Assembly (NCBI RefSeq): GCF_009746565.1
Contig: NZ_WRPN01000008.1
Span: forward strand, 1-64,000
DNA length: 64,000 nucleotides
DNA from: Mariniflexile maritimum
Lineage (GTDB): Bacteria; Bacteroidota; Bacteroidia; Flavobacteriales; Flavobacteriaceae
Direction: 5' to 3'
The position numbers and the translations under genes were made by a program. The notes beneath the pieces were generated by a model. The model saw only the letters and a list, made by a program, of their open reading frames with translations. It had not been told where the DNA came from and ran no database searches. This document shows positions 8,125-17,465 of the stretch, piece by piece. Each line of letters opens with the position of its first letter. The first letter of the stretch is position 1.

Positions 8125-8256
8125 TTTGCCAACGTTTATGTATAAGGAAAGTTGCGTGTTTGTGTGCGAGGATTTTCCGAAGGAAAATCAGAAGCAAGCA
8201 AACGAGCAACTAATATTGGTTTAGCTAAAAATAGCAATTTTTTATACACGGCAAAC
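8125..8256 (-). repeat. Second attC-like imperfect palindrome
   Basis: The outer ends are GTTTGCC (minus strand, 8250-8256) and GGCAAAC (minus strand, 8125-8131, preceded by GTT). Inner arms pair as TGTATAAGGAAAGTTGC (8139-8155) with GCAATTTTTTATACA (8234-8248), with a two-base bulge. The length is about 132 bases, like the site at 114-243, and the orientation relative to the minus-strand genes is the same. Confidence 0.5.
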
Positions 8257-8263
8257 GCTTTTT

Positions 8264-8808
8264 TTAATATTCATTTCCTTTATGATTCATTATGTTGTAA
8301 ACAACTCCTCTTTTACAAAAATTAATATTGTCCGTTGAATATTTTACAACAACGACTTTTTCAGGGTTTATTTCACTGTCAAATTGAACATCAAAAATTC
8401 CTTTTTCATTTTTTTTATTGGTCAGTTCGAATGCCAAATGTCTCGGGATTACACCACCAAATTTCGTTTCGTAAACAATTCTGTTTTCGCTATTTGTTTT
8501 CCGTTTTCCAAAATTGGAATTACGTGAAGTTCTTTAAATCCTTTTCTAAATTGGAATTCATAATCTTTAGTCCGAATTCCGTGTGTCGATTTTAAATTTT
8601 CTGCAAGAGTTTCATATCTAACAGTATATGAACCGTCTTCGTAATCTTTTTTAGAGTCTAAATTTTCTGCAAATATTGGGTTTTCTTGAATGTCATATGT
8701 AGCTATTTTTAATCTTTCGTCATTGTTTGAAGCAAAAACTCCAATTAATAAAATCAAAGCAACAATTCCAATTCCTCCAAATAAAATAAATTTTAAAAAT
8801 GTCTTCAT
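8264..8808 (-). pseudogene. Membrane-anchored protein gene split by a frameshift
   Basis: The frame from 8808 codes for an N-terminal membrane segment (MKTFLKFILFGGIGIVALIL) and a polar domain, but meets a stop at 8449. In the -1 frame translation continues smoothly as ENRIVYETKFGGVIPRHLAF and ends at the TAA at 8264-8266. Adding one A to the run near 8497-8502 restores a single protein of about 181 residues. Either the gene is freshly broken, slips by design, or the base is a sequencing error in a homopolymer. The family is not recognised. It sits between GGCAAAC (8250-8256) and GTTTGCC (8824-8830), as a cassette would. Confidence 0.65.
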
Positions 8809-8823
8809 AATGTTTCTTCAAAT

Positions 8824-8972
8824 GTTTGCCAACTTATTTACACATCCACATTAACAGCACCAATTCTCAAATAAAACTTAATTTTTGGAATTTGTTCTCT
8901 CAAGAAATAGCTTATTTTATGCTAAAACGTTTGTTGTAAATTTCGATGTTCAATTACTGGCAACATCTCATG
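8824..8972. other. Cassette boundary and gap before accD
   Basis: GTTTGCCAAC at 8824-8833 is the inverse of the GGCAAAC at 8250-8256 and marks the right edge of the frameshifted cassette. The rest, to the accD stop, is AT-rich with a weak partner near CTGGCAAC (8957-8964). It resembles the recombinase-proximal gap at 1160-1304. No gene is visible. Confidence 0.35.
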
Positions 8973-9830
8973 TTAAGCTCTTAGCGGCTGATTTAAAATT
9001 AAATCCAAATATTGGTTTACCCTTGCTTTAAGCTCTTTTCTTAAAACAATAAAATCTAAAAAGCCATGCTCCAACAAAAATTCAGAGGTTTGGAACCCTT
9101 CGGGCAAGTCCTTACCGGTGGTGTCCTTTACTACACGTGGGCCTGCAAACCCTATTAAGGCACCCGGTTCGGCAATATTAATGTCGCCCAACATGGCAAA
9201 TGATGCCGTGGTACCACCCGTTGTGGGGTCGGTACACAAAGAGATGTAAGGAATGCCCGCATCGGCCAACTGCGCTAATTTTACCGAAGTTTTAGCCAAT
9301 TGCATTAAGGATAGTGCCGATTCCATCATACGGGCTCCGCCCGATTTTGAAATAACCAATAAGGGCACTTTGTGCTTTAACGAATAGTTTGCGGCGCGCG
9401 CTATCTTTTCGCCTACAACGCTTCCCATAGAGCCTCCAATAAAGGCAAAATCCATACAGGCCACTACCAAGTCCTTGCCTTTTGACTTGCCAACGCCCAC
9501 GCGAATGGCATCCTTTAATTTGGTTTTTTCTTGGGCAGCTTTTAAGCGCTCGGGGTATTTTTTGGTATCGACAAATTTTAAGGGATCTTTCGATTCTAAA
9601 TTGGCATCCAGCTCCTTAAACTTGTTGTCATCAAACAGAATCTCGAAATATTCCTTACTTCCTATGCGAACGTGGTAGCCATCTTCCGGACTTACATAAA
9701 AATTTTTTTCAAGCTCATCAGCATCTACAATTTTGCCGGTGGGCGATTTGTACCACAAACCTCTGGGAGTATCTTTTTTCTCCTGTGTTGTGGTGGTAAT
9801 TCCTTTTGTTTTTCTTTTAAACCAAGACAT
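8973..9830 (-). CDS. accD: Acetyl-CoA carboxylase carboxyltransferase beta subunit
   Basis: AccD pairs with AccA to move the carboxyl group from carboxybiotin to acetyl-CoA, giving malonyl-CoA for fatty acid synthesis. The 285-residue product keeps the crotonase-like core, including the [11 protein letters not shown] and [20 protein letters not shown] stretches and [15 protein letters not shown]. The N-terminal four-cysteine zinc ribbon is gone: where E. coli has two CxxC pairs, this protein has SPTG (29-32) and VSPED (46-50). The start at 9830 gives the usual [10 protein letters not shown]. accA is not adjacent. fbaA lies upstream on the same strand with its own terminator. Confidence 0.95.
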   Translation of the reverse strand: MSWFKRKTKGITTTTQEKKDTPRGLWYKSPTGKIVDADELEKNFYVSPEDGYHVRIGSKEYFEILFDDNKFKELDANLESKDPLKFVDTKKYPERLKAAQEKTKLKDAIRVGVGKSKGKDLVVACMDFAFIGGSMGSVVGEKIARAANYSLKHKVPLLVISKSGGARMMESALSLMQLAKTSVKLAQLADAGIPYISLCTDPTTGGTTASFAMLGDINIAEPGALIGFAGPRVVKDTTGKDLPEGFQTSEFLLEHGFLDFIVLRKELKARVNQYLDLILNQPLRA

Positions 9831-9903
9831 AATGATTTACGATTTATGAATTACGATTTACTATTTTAGGTTAAAATTAAGCCACTAAATAAGTGATGTG
9901 TGA

Positions 9904-9945
9904 AGACTTTCAGCATGGGTGTTGTGATAACTGCTGGCGAAAGTC
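9904..9945 (-). other. Imperfect hairpin upstream of accD
   Basis: GACTTTCAGCA (about 9905-9915) pairs with the region CTGCTGGCGAAAGTC (9931-9945) across a loop of about 15 bases. It lies some 75 bases before the accD start and would be in its leader on the minus strand. No U-run follows, so it does not look like a terminator. Function unknown. Confidence 0.3.
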
Positions 9946-10055
9946 CTAAAACAAAATTAAACCTTTTTTTAATTTAGAAAGGGCGTACACTGCATTTTAT
10001 TGCTTAAATTCTTTTTTTAAAACACTTAAAAGGCTTATTTGTAGGACTGTAAATT

Positions 10056-10086
10056 AAAAAAATCCTGTAACAAACAGGATTTTTTT
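10056..10086 (-). terminator. Terminator after fbaA
   Basis: AAAAAAATCCTGT and ACAGGATTTTTTT form a strong short hairpin with a T-run on either strand. It lies 29 bases past the fbaA stop and separates it from accD. Confidence 0.9.
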
Positions 10087-10114
10087 AAGGTGCTAATCGT
10101 ATTAAAACGATGTT

Positions 10115-11185
10115 TTATAAAGTATTTACGTTGTTTAAATCTTCAAATGCTTTTTTCAAACGTTCAACAAAGGTAACTTCACCGGCACGCATCCAAACAC
10201 GAGGGTCGTAGTATTTTTTGTTTGGCGAATCTTCACCTTCCGGATTTCCTATCTGACCTTGCAAATAGTCTTTTTTGCTATGCATATAATCGCGGATGCC
10301 ACTCATAAACGCATATTGCATATCGGTATCGATGTTCATTTTAATAACGCCATAACTGATGCCTTCGCGAATTTCCTCAACCGTTGAACCAGAACCGCCA
10401 TGGAATACAAAATCAATATGGTTATGTCCAACGCCATATTTTTTCGATACAAACTCTTGCGAGTTCTTTAAAATTTTGGGCGTTAGTTTTACGTTTCCGG
10501 GTTTGTAAACACCATGTACGTTTCCAAAGGCTGCTGCAATGGTAAATTGGCTGCTTATCTTGCTTAGTTCTTCGTAGGCATACGCCACTTCCTCGGGTTG
10601 TGTGTATAGTTTTGAATCATCTACATCGCTGTTGTCCACACCATCTTCTTCACCGCCAGTAACACCAAGTTCAATTTCTAGGGTCATGCCCATTTTGCTC
10701 ATGCGTGCTAAGTATTTTTTACATATTTCGATGTTTTCCTCAATGGGTTCTTCCGAAAGGTCAATCATGTGCGAGCTAAAAAGTGGTTTGCCTGTTTCGG
10801 CAAAATGTTTTTCGCTGGCATCCAACATGCCGTCCACCCATGGCAATAGTTTTTTAGCGCAATGGTCGGTATGCAAAATTACGGGAACGCCATAGGCTTC
10901 TGCTAAAATATGTACGTGCTTAGCACCTGCAATGGCACCTGCAATGGCGGCTTTTTGGCCATCATTATTAAGGCCTTTTCCTGCGTTAAATTGGGCACCG
11001 CCATTTGAAAATTGAATGATTACGGGGGCTTTCAAAGCAGCGGCGGTTTCTAACACCCCGTTTATGGTGTTCGAGCCAATAACGTTTACAGCTGGTAGTG
11101 CGAAGCCTTTTTCTTTTGCAAGTTTGAAAATTGCCTGAACTTCTTGCCCAGTTGCAACTCCCGGTTTTATATTATGATGTCCCAT
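10115..11185 (-). CDS. fbaA: Class II fructose-bisphosphate aldolase
   Basis: The enzyme cleaves fructose 1,6-bisphosphate to glyceraldehyde 3-phosphate and dihydroxyacetone phosphate in glycolysis, and the reverse in gluconeogenesis, using zinc. The 356-residue length and sequence fit the long class IIA subgroup. Asp107 and His108 in ILHTDHCAKK are the catalytic acid and a zinc ligand. ELGVTGGEEDGVD and the phosphate-binding FHGGSGST are also conserved. The ATG at 11185 gives MGHHNIKPGVATGQEV. It is monocistronic, with a terminator at 10056-10086. Confidence 0.97.
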   Translation of the reverse strand: MGHHNIKPGVATGQEVQAIFKLAKEKGFALPAVNVIGSNTINGVLETAAALKAPVIIQFSNGGAQFNAGKGLNNDGQKAAIAGAIAGAKHVHILAEAYGVPVILHTDHCAKKLLPWVDGMLDASEKHFAETGKPLFSSHMIDLSEEPIEENIEICKKYLARMSKMGMTLEIELGVTGGEEDGVDNSDVDDSKLYTQPEEVAYAYEELSKISSQFTIAAAFGNVHGVYKPGNVKLTPKILKNSQEFVSKKYGVGHNHIDFVFHGGSGSTVEEIREGISYGVIKMNIDTDMQYAFMSGIRDYMHSKKDYLQGQIGNPEGEDSPNKKYYDPRVWMRAGEVTFVERLKKAFEDLNNVNTL

Positions 11186-11319
11186 AATTATTTAATTTTT
11201 ATTTTTTAGTTTGTAAGTTCCAAAAGTAATCAATTTTTAACTAATTAGTGGCGGTTTTGCCATTGTAAAATTATATTTGAGCACTAAAACGTTATAGTTT
11301 TGATTCAATTTTTAGGGGT

Positions 11320-13881
11320 TTAGAACGGATAGTTTATACCAATATTATATACCGCGTTGGCGAAGTTATAATTGTTGAACCATCGGTTTTGGTTAGGGTA
11401 TGAGGGATCGTAGGTTTTAAAGCCAACATCAAAGCGGAATACAAAAAAACTAAAATCGTAGCGCAAACCAAACCCAGAGCCCACGGCTATATCTTTCAAA
11501 GCGCTAAAGTTATCAAAAGTGGCCTTGTCGTTCTTTACATCGTCCAGAACATTCCAGATGTTGCCTGCATCTACAAACACGGCGCCATTCAAATTTCCAA
11601 AAACATTAAACCGTTGCTCTACGCCTAATGCCAATTTTAGGTTGGCCTCGTTAAATTCGTTGCTGGATTCAGAGCTTCCGGGGCCTAAACGGTAGGCGGT
11701 CCATGCGCGATTATCGTTGGCACCACCGGCAAAAAAACTTTTCGAGAACGGAATGTTGCTGGAGTTGCCCAAAGGAATAGCGATGCCAAAATAGCTTCTG
11801 GCTGCCAGTACGTTTTTGCTGCCAAAATCCCAGTGTTTTACATAATCAAATTCTGCTTTTACAAATTGGGAATAGGCTACGTTAAAAATCTCGTAACGGT
11901 TGTCGCTGTTTTTTTTCAGTCCCAACACATCCGATAGACTTGAAAGCACATTTCCTGCCAGTTCAACTTTTAATCGGAAAATTGAAAAATCCTCATCAAA
12001 CAGGTTGGTGCGTTCATCATTGGTTAAGCTAAAACTGGATGAGAGAATGAGGTTGTTTTCCGTAAGTCGGTTTTTACGTTCATTAATGCTGCTTACGCTG
12101 CGGTATTTATCAGGGTTTGTGGCCTGAAAATTGGTGTCGGCCAAAACGGTTTTTATAAAATCATCCGATCGATCCTTTATTAAGAAAGAGGTGCCGTTTT
12201 CATCTTCACCTATAAATTGGGAAGGAGTGTTGTAGGAATAAAGCGCGATGTTTTCTAAATTTTTGAAAGAACTGTCGTAGATATTAAAATAATTCCCAAC
12301 ATTTAGGTTCCGTACATATTGGATGTTAAATACTGAAAGCCGGTTGGTTACTTTAGCTGAAGGCACCCAGTTATAATTAAAGATGCCGTTGAAGGTTTGC
12401 TTGTCCAATCCAATATTGGTTTGACTGGTGGTTGCCAAACTGATGCGGGTACTGGGCGACATGTATTTTGGGATGATTTTTTCTGTATTGAACGGAAAAA
12501 AGAAGCGTGGGATTGTCAATTTTAAATCGGCGCCAATTTCATTAATATCAAAAAACGGGTCGTTGCTGTTGTTTTTGTCCTTTGAAGCCCCAATAGACCC
12601 AATGGCCGATAGTTCTAAGGTTTCGGCGCCCCTAAAAACGTTCCTAATAATCAGGCTGGGGTTTAATGAAAACCCAATAGTTTGTATATTGCTGGTAGAG
12701 GCATCGGTACTAAAGCCCAAGCTAAACTTTTTTAAGGGCGTTAGCCTAATGGTGTCGGTTAGGGTGTTATTGGCGTTTTCAATATAATCGATATTGGGGT
12801 ATTTAAAGGTGCGCAATTCATTTAAGTGCCTGTAAGTGAGCGTGCGGTCGCTGTCTTTAAAAATTTCGCCCGGGTTTATAAAAACGGCATCGGTAAGCGC
12901 CTTGGCGCGGTACCTTATTTTGTTGTAGCCATATAGTTTGTAACCTTCGTAAAATATGGAATCTTGGAAGGGTTTGTTGCGGTTTTCAAAACTGTAATCG
13001 GTAACAATATTTACATCTTTTATCTTGTAGATATTGAAGGGTTGGCGACTTACCGAATCTTGGGCCCTAATGGCGCGATTTTGTATTAGTACGTCCACAT
13101 TAACTTTTTTGCCCGTACCAAGGGTGTCCACTTCAAAAGTGATATAATCTTGGTTGAAATGATATACGCCCTTATTGCGCAATTCGGTAGCGATGCGCTC
13201 GCGTTCCTGCGAAAAATTTGCCGAACGGTACTGTTCGTTTTTTTTGATAAAACTGTTCTTCTTGATTTTGTGGTACAACGAATCGATAATGGGCGATTTG
13301 ATGTTTTCGGTAATGGTATCCAAAATATACGGATTACCGGTTTCAACATTATAAACCATTTCAGCGCGCTTGGTTTCGTTTTTTTGAATGTTGTACGCTG
13401 CCTTTACATCAAACCAGCCGTTGTTGGTATAGTAGGCTTCCATTTTTTTTAGCGATTTTTCGGCTTTTTCCTTGTTTACAATCACAGGGGCTTCCCCTGT
13501 TTTTTTTAACCAATTGTTAAACCCAATGGCAGATTCCTTGAGTTTGTCCAATTGTTTTTTTGACAAGCGTTTGGTTAGCCGTTCCCTGCGTTTGGGGGTT
13601 TCATCCAACCATGCTTCAAATAGCGAATCCCTATTGTTTCGAGCCAAATTATAAATCTGTAACCGCAAAGGGGTGCCTAAAATGGGTATTTTGCTATTTG
13701 GCTTTTGGTATAAAAGGTTGTTTAAAGTTTCGGTTTTGTCTTTTTTTCCGTTTATTAATAGGGTATTGTTGGTAAGTAAGTATTCGTTTTCAGGCACGCG
13801 CTTCACGGCATCGCAGGAAAACAGGAATGTTGTAATTAAAACTAAAAGTGGTATTTTTGGCCCTTGAAGTGTCATTTGCAA
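11320..13881 (-). CDS. TamL/BamA-family outer membrane lipoprotein
   Basis: The 853-residue protein is an Omp85-superfamily barrel. It starts with a lipoprotein signal (LLVLITTFLFSC, Cys23) followed by POTRA-like repeats (about 50-400) and a C-terminal 16-strand-type barrel ending in NIGINYPF. The lipid anchor on a TamA-like protein is the defining trait of TamL in Bacteroidota, which replaces proteobacterial TamA and works with a TamB protein to move material to the outer membrane. The alternative start two codons in (MTLQGPKIP) is equally likely. It is divergent from the SpoU methyltransferase gene; this neighbourhood with porT and ubiE is typical of flavobacteria as I recall it. Confidence 0.85.
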   Translation of the reverse strand: MQMTLQGPKIPLLVLITTFLFSCDAVKRVPENEYLLTNNTLLINGKKDKTETLNNLLYQKPNSKIPILGTPLRLQIYNLARNNRDSLFEAWLDETPKRRERLTKRLSKKQLDKLKESAIGFNNWLKKTGEAPVIVNKEKAEKSLKKMEAYYTNNGWFDVKAAYNIQKNETKRAEMVYNVETGNPYILDTITENIKSPIIDSLYHKIKKNSFIKKNEQYRSANFSQERERIATELRNKGVYHFNQDYITFEVDTLGTGKKVNVDVLIQNRAIRAQDSVSRQPFNIYKIKDVNIVTDYSFENRNKPFQDSIFYEGYKLYGYNKIRYRAKALTDAVFINPGEIFKDSDRTLTYRHLNELRTFKYPNIDYIENANNTLTDTIRLTPLKKFSLGFSTDASTSNIQTIGFSLNPSLIIRNVFRGAETLELSAIGSIGASKDKNNSNDPFFDINEIGADLKLTIPRFFFPFNTEKIIPKYMSPSTRISLATTSQTNIGLDKQTFNGIFNYNWVPSAKVTNRLSVFNIQYVRNLNVGNYFNIYDSSFKNLENIALYSYNTPSQFIGEDENGTSFLIKDRSDDFIKTVLADTNFQATNPDKYRSVSSINERKNRLTENNLILSSSFSLTNDERTNLFDEDFSIFRLKVELAGNVLSSLSDVLGLKKNSDNRYEIFNVAYSQFVKAEFDYVKHWDFGSKNVLAARSYFGIAIPLGNSSNIPFSKSFFAGGANDNRAWTAYRLGPGSSESSNEFNEANLKLALGVEQRFNVFGNLNGAVFVDAGNIWNVLDDVKNDKATFDNFSALKDIAVGSGFGLRYDFSFFVFRFDVGFKTYDPSYPNQNRWFNNYNFANAVYNIGINYPF

Positions 13882-14139
13882 ATGTTAAATTTTTAATAGG
13901 TACGGTGCCATTCTTCGTTTTGAGAGTAGTATGATGCGGGGGCGTTTTTTATAACCCATTTCAAATAAAATTAAAAATTAATCAGTTACAATTAGAACAA
14001 GCTAAGGCCTTAGAATAAAAATTAGGGATTTGCCGATTCAAAAATACATTTTTTCCTTTTAAAAACACATTAAAATAATTTGAGGTTACAGTACAAGTGT
14101 TTGCAACTATTTTAATAACCAACATCTTAAAACCAATTC

Positions 14140-14871
14140 ATGCTCTCTAAAAGCCAAATACAGTCGATAACGCGTTTAAAGCAAAAAAAATATAGGCAAC
14201 AAGATGGTTTTTTTGTTGTTGAAGGGATGAAAACCATACAGGAACTTATAGAATCTCATTTTAAATTGGAGGCTTTATATACCACCACGTCTTTCAACGG
14301 TGCGAAACACAGCCACTATAAGGATGAAATTTTAATTTCGGAAGCCGATTTAAACCGCATTAGTTTTTTAACCACGCCCAATAAAGCCTTGGCCATTTTT
14401 AAAATACCGTACCCAAAGCCCCTTGAAAATAAAGGCCTTATTGTAGCGTTGGATGCCGTAAGGGATCCGGGAAATTTAGGCACCATTATTAGGCTGTGCG
14501 ATTGGTTTGGGGTAAACCATTTGGTGTGTAGCCATGAAACGGTTGATTGTTTTAACCCGAAGGTCGTGCAGGCAACCATGGGTTCTATAGCACGTGTGAC
14601 TGTTAGTTATGTGAATTTGGTCGATTTTTTAAATGAAGCCAACCTGCCCGTGTTTGGTGCATTTATGGATGGTGAAACCGTTTATAATAAACAACTGCCC
14701 ACCAATGCCATCCTGCTTATGGGAAATGAGGCCCATGGCATTTCTAAAACGATGGAAGCATTGGTTACCGAAAAAATTTCCATTCCCAGATTTGGCCATT
14801 TGCAGGTAACCGAAAGTTTGAATGTGGCCACCGCAACCGCTATTTTGTTGAGCGAGTTTAGAAGGAGGTAG
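14140..14871 (+). CDS. SpoU/TrmH-family RNA 2'-O-methyltransferase
   Basis: The 243-residue SPOUT enzyme would methylate a ribose 2'-OH in rRNA or tRNA with SAM. The N-terminal substrate-binding domain covers about 1-90. The three SPOUT motifs are intact: DPGNLGTIIR from Asp109, LLMGNEAHGIS, and ESLNVATATAILLSEF at the C-terminus that forms the trefoil knot. The short N-terminal L30e-like part suggests an RlmB/TrmH-like rather than TrmL protein, but the exact target is not decidable. A CTAAGGCCTTAG palindrome (14002-14013) lies in the 260-base divergent region shared with the tamL-like gene. Confidence 0.9.
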   Translation: MLSKSQIQSITRLKQKKYRQQDGFFVVEGMKTIQELIESHFKLEALYTTTSFNGAKHSHYKDEILISEADLNRISFLTTPNKALAIFKIPYPKPLENKGLIVALDAVRDPGNLGTIIRLCDWFGVNHLVCSHETVDCFNPKVVQATMGSIARVTVSYVNLVDFLNEANLPVFGAFMDGETVYNKQLPTNAILLMGNEAHGISKTMEALVTEKISIPRFGHLQVTESLNVATATAILLSEFRRR

Positions 14872-15014
14872 TTTGGTTTCTAGGTGCAGTATTTCAGTTA
14901 TGAGTTAAAAAAAGGGGTCGTCAGTTGAAAATATCTTGTAAAAAAAACCTTAACACTCAAAATTTTGCCATTGAAAATAGCCACTGCTATTGCCATTTCT
15001 ACTGAAAACTAAAA

Positions 15015-15743
15015 TTACTGGAACGTAAAATTTACAAAAACACCCCGACTTTTCATGCTGTTTATGTTGCTGGTCCATGGGCTTCTGGGGTCGTTGTCGC
15101 GTACAAGTTCATCATTGATGCCAAAAAGACCCCGAATGGAAGGCGTAAACTTAAAATTATATAAGTAAAAATCGATACCAAAACCGAGTTCATAGAACAG
15201 GTTGTTTTTGGTGGTTCTAAACTGGCCGTTAGCATTGTCGTTTGGGTTGTTTTCATTGCTCGACAAGTTTAAGGCCGTAGAAACGCCTCCAACAATAAAG
15301 GGTTTGAAGTTATTGATGCGTTTGGTTGAAACCTTTAACAATAAGGGTACGTGGATGTAGGTCGATTTTACTTCGCGGGTTAAATCAGCTTCGGTAACAG
15401 CGTTTCCCTGAAAATAGGTTTGGCTGTAATAAAGCTCGCGGGTGGTAATTAACAATCCGGGTTCCAAACGCAGGTCCAGATAATCGTTAATACGCAAATT
15501 GCCTATTAAGCCCACGCTAAAACCAGGGCTTCTTTTTACATAAATATCCCGTAGATCGTTATTATAATCAAAATTAAAATCGTAATTATTAATGCCTAAA
15601 AAGTAGCCCCAGCGCAATAAATTATAATCGGTGCTGCCATTGCCCTGGTTGGCATCATAGGTTACTTTTTCTTTCCTAAATAGTTGCGCTTCAATAGTTT
15701 GGTTTATAATTAAAAACAGGACTAATGCAAAAAAATGCTTCAT
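15015..15743 (-). CDS. porT: PorT-family T9SS outer membrane protein
   Basis: The 242-residue product has a signal peptide (MKHFFALVLFLIINQTIEAQ) and a beta-barrel pattern ending in VFVNFTFQ. It matches PorT/SprT, a protein required for the type IX secretion system and gliding in Bacteroidota. The gene follows ubiE by four bases on the same strand, the usual flavobacterial order, so the two are probably co-transcribed. The identification rests on family pattern plus context; a generic outer-membrane barrel protein is the fallback. A T9SS role fits the sorting-domain pectate lyase elsewhere in the window. Confidence 0.8.
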   Translation of the reverse strand: MKHFFALVLFLIINQTIEAQLFRKEKVTYDANQGNGSTDYNLLRWGYFLGINNYDFNFDYNNDLRDIYVKRSPGFSVGLIGNLRINDYLDLRLEPGLLITTRELYYSQTYFQGNAVTEADLTREVKSTYIHVPLLLKVSTKRINNFKPFIVGGVSTALNLSSNENNPNDNANGQFRTTKNNLFYELGFGIDFYLYNFKFTPSIRGLFGINDELVRDNDPRSPWTSNINSMKSRGVFVNFTFQ

Positions 15744-15747
15744 GGTT

Positions 15748-16473
15748 TTATTTGGATGATTTATAAATAGTTGCTACCCCAAAGGTTTGCGGAAAATCTT
15801 CAACATTAATAAACCCAATTTTGCGTAAAATATTGTTTAGCGCTTCACCATAAGGGAAAACAGACGCCGATTCGCTTAAATAATTATAGGCACTTTTATC
15901 TTTAGAAAACAGTTTCCCGATAAGCGGCAAAACATTTTTTGTATAAAAGGCATAGCCTTGTTTGTAAGGGGTTTTGGTGGGGTTGGAGGTTTCTAAAATA
16001 ACAAAGGTGCCGTTTGGTTTTAGTACCCTGTAAATTTCTTTAAGGCCATTTTCGAGCGTTTCAAAGTTGCGCACCCCAAAGGCTACGGTAATGGCATCAA
16101 AGCTATTATCGGCAAATGGCATATTTTCGCTATCGCCCAAAACCATCTCTATTTTAGAGTCAAGGTGTTTCTTTTTTATTTTTTGCTTTCCAATTTCAAG
16201 CATGCCACTGCTTATGTCCAGTCCAATAATTTTCGAGGCATTGGTTTCGGCTAAATTAATGGCCAAATCGCCTGTTCCGGTGGCAATATCCAAAATAGTA
16301 TCGGGCTTGCTTTCCTTAACAAGGTTTACTACTTTTTTGCGCCATTTAATATCGATACCAAATGAAATAACGCGGTTTAACCCATCGTAATTTCCAGAAA
16401 TGGCATCAAACATTTGGGTTACCTGTTCTTTTTTTCCTAAATCGCTGTTTTTGTAGGGCTTAATTTTTGTCAA
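15748..16473 (-). CDS. ubiE: Demethylmenaquinone methyltransferase
   Basis: The enzyme performs the last step of menaquinone synthesis, C-methylation of demethylmenaquinone with SAM. The 241-residue sequence has the UbiE signature around YDGLNRVIS near residue 30, SAM motif [12 protein letters not shown] (about 62-72), and the C-terminal [17 protein letters not shown] and [13 protein letters not shown] stretches. As Bacteroidota use menaquinone, the menG sense applies. It is first of the ubiE-porT pair. Confidence 0.95.
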   Translation of the reverse strand: MTKIKPYKNSDLGKKEQVTQMFDAISGNYDGLNRVISFGIDIKWRKKVVNLVKESKPDTILDIATGTGDLAINLAETNASKIIGLDISSGMLEIGKQKIKKKHLDSKIEMVLGDSENMPFADNSFDAITVAFGVRNFETLENGLKEIYRVLKPNGTFVILETSNPTKTPYKQGYAFYTKNVLPLIGKLFSKDKSAYNYLSESASVFPYGEALNNILRKIGFINVEDFPQTFGVATIYKSSK

Positions 16474-16783
16474 TGTCTATTTTTTGGCAAACCTACACAA
16501 TTTATTTCTACTTTAAAACAGCATTAAAACGGAAATGTATTAAAATCGGCCTAAATTTTTGGTATGCGCCCAATGCATCAACCGCCAATTTTTTAAACTT
16601 CAAACCAAAAATAGGTCGAGGCCTTAAAATTCTATAATAAACGGTAATAATTGTGTAACGCCAAATTTAAACCACAGTTTTACATTTGTACCGAAGCGTA
16701 ACGCACACTTCAAACAATGCCAATGGGTTGGATGAAAAGATGCTTATTGGTTGTTACAGTTGAAAAATAAAAACAGAGGATAA
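16474..16783. other. Divergent intergenic region of ubiE and dps
   Basis: About 310 bases between divergent genes. A Bacteroidota-type -7 box TACATTTG (TAnnTTTG) occurs at 16681-16688, roughly 95 bases before the dps start. The nearest TTG (16651-16653) is 27 bases upstream, somewhat too far for the usual -33 box. No gene seen. Confidence 0.35.
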
Positions 16784-17254
16784 ATGAAACCAAAATTAGG
16801 AATAACAGACAAAAACAAATCGGAAATCATAAAAACCCTTACCGTTATATTGGCAAATGAAATGGTGGTGTATGTTAAAACCAGAAAATACCATTGGAAC
16901 GTTACCGGAAGCAGTTTTATGGAATTGCACAAACTTTTTGAAAACCAGTATAACGCCATTGCCTTAGCGGTTGATGAGGTGGCAGAGCGAATAAGCAAGC
17001 TAGGAGGCATGGCCATAGGCAGTATGGCATCCTTTTTAAAGCATGCCACCCTAAAGGAAAGCGAAACCAACCCATCGCCCAAAGCCATGATAGAGGAATT
17101 GCTAAACGACCACGAACAGGCCGCTTCGGATATTAGAAAGTACATTTCTGAAATTGAGGAAGACACCAATGATATTGGTACGGCCGATTTTTTAACCGCC
17201 TTGTTGCGCGACCATGAGGCCAAGGCCTGGGTTTTGCGAAAATACTTGGCTTAA
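16784..17254 (+). CDS. dps: Dps-family ferritin-like DNA protection protein
   Basis: Dps forms a 12-mer that oxidises and stores iron and shields DNA in starvation or oxidative stress. The 156-residue four-helix protein carries the inter-subunit ferroxidase residues His37, His49, Glu53 (Asp in E. coli), Asp64 and Glu68, in YHWNVTG...LHKLFE...DEVAERI. The start gives [12 protein letters not shown]. It heads a stress block with csbD 25 bases downstream; the two are probably co-transcribed. A 159-residue frame on the opposite strand is a shadow. Confidence 0.95.
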   Translation: MKPKLGITDKNKSEIIKTLTVILANEMVVYVKTRKYHWNVTGSSFMELHKLFENQYNAIALAVDEVAERISKLGGMAIGSMASFLKHATLKESETNPSPKAMIEELLNDHEQAASDIRKYISEIEEDTNDIGTADFLTALLRDHEAKAWVLRKYLA

Positions 17255-17279
17255 ACATCTAACATTAATAATTTTGACT

Positions 17280-17465
17280 ATGAATACCACACAGATAAAA
17301 GGAAATTGGAACGAATTGAAAGGAAAGTTAAAGCAAAAATACGCCAAATTAACAGATGATGATTTGCTTTTTGCAGAAGGAAAAGAAGATGAACTGGTAG
17401 GAAGGCTTCAAGAAAAACTTGGAAAGACCAAAGAGGAAGTTCACCAGATTATTTCTGATCTTTAA
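17280..17465 (+). CDS. CsbD-family stress protein
   Basis: A 61-residue hydrophilic protein with the CsbD pattern: [20 protein letters not shown] followed by a DDDL...[21 protein letters not shown] half. CsbD-like proteins are general stress proteins of unknown activity that bind or condense under salt and envelope stress. It follows dps closely. Its stop codon is the first base of the long inverted repeat at 17465-17560. Confidence 0.9.
   Translation: MNTTQIKGNWNELKGKLKQKYAKLTDDDLLFAEGKEDELVGRLQEKLGKTKEEVHQIISDL

Noticed and set aside
16744-17223. 159-residue minus-strand frame opposite dps
   Set aside because: It lies fully on the opposite strand of a strongly supported Dps gene and encodes a low-complexity Ser/Leu-rich product; it is a shadow.
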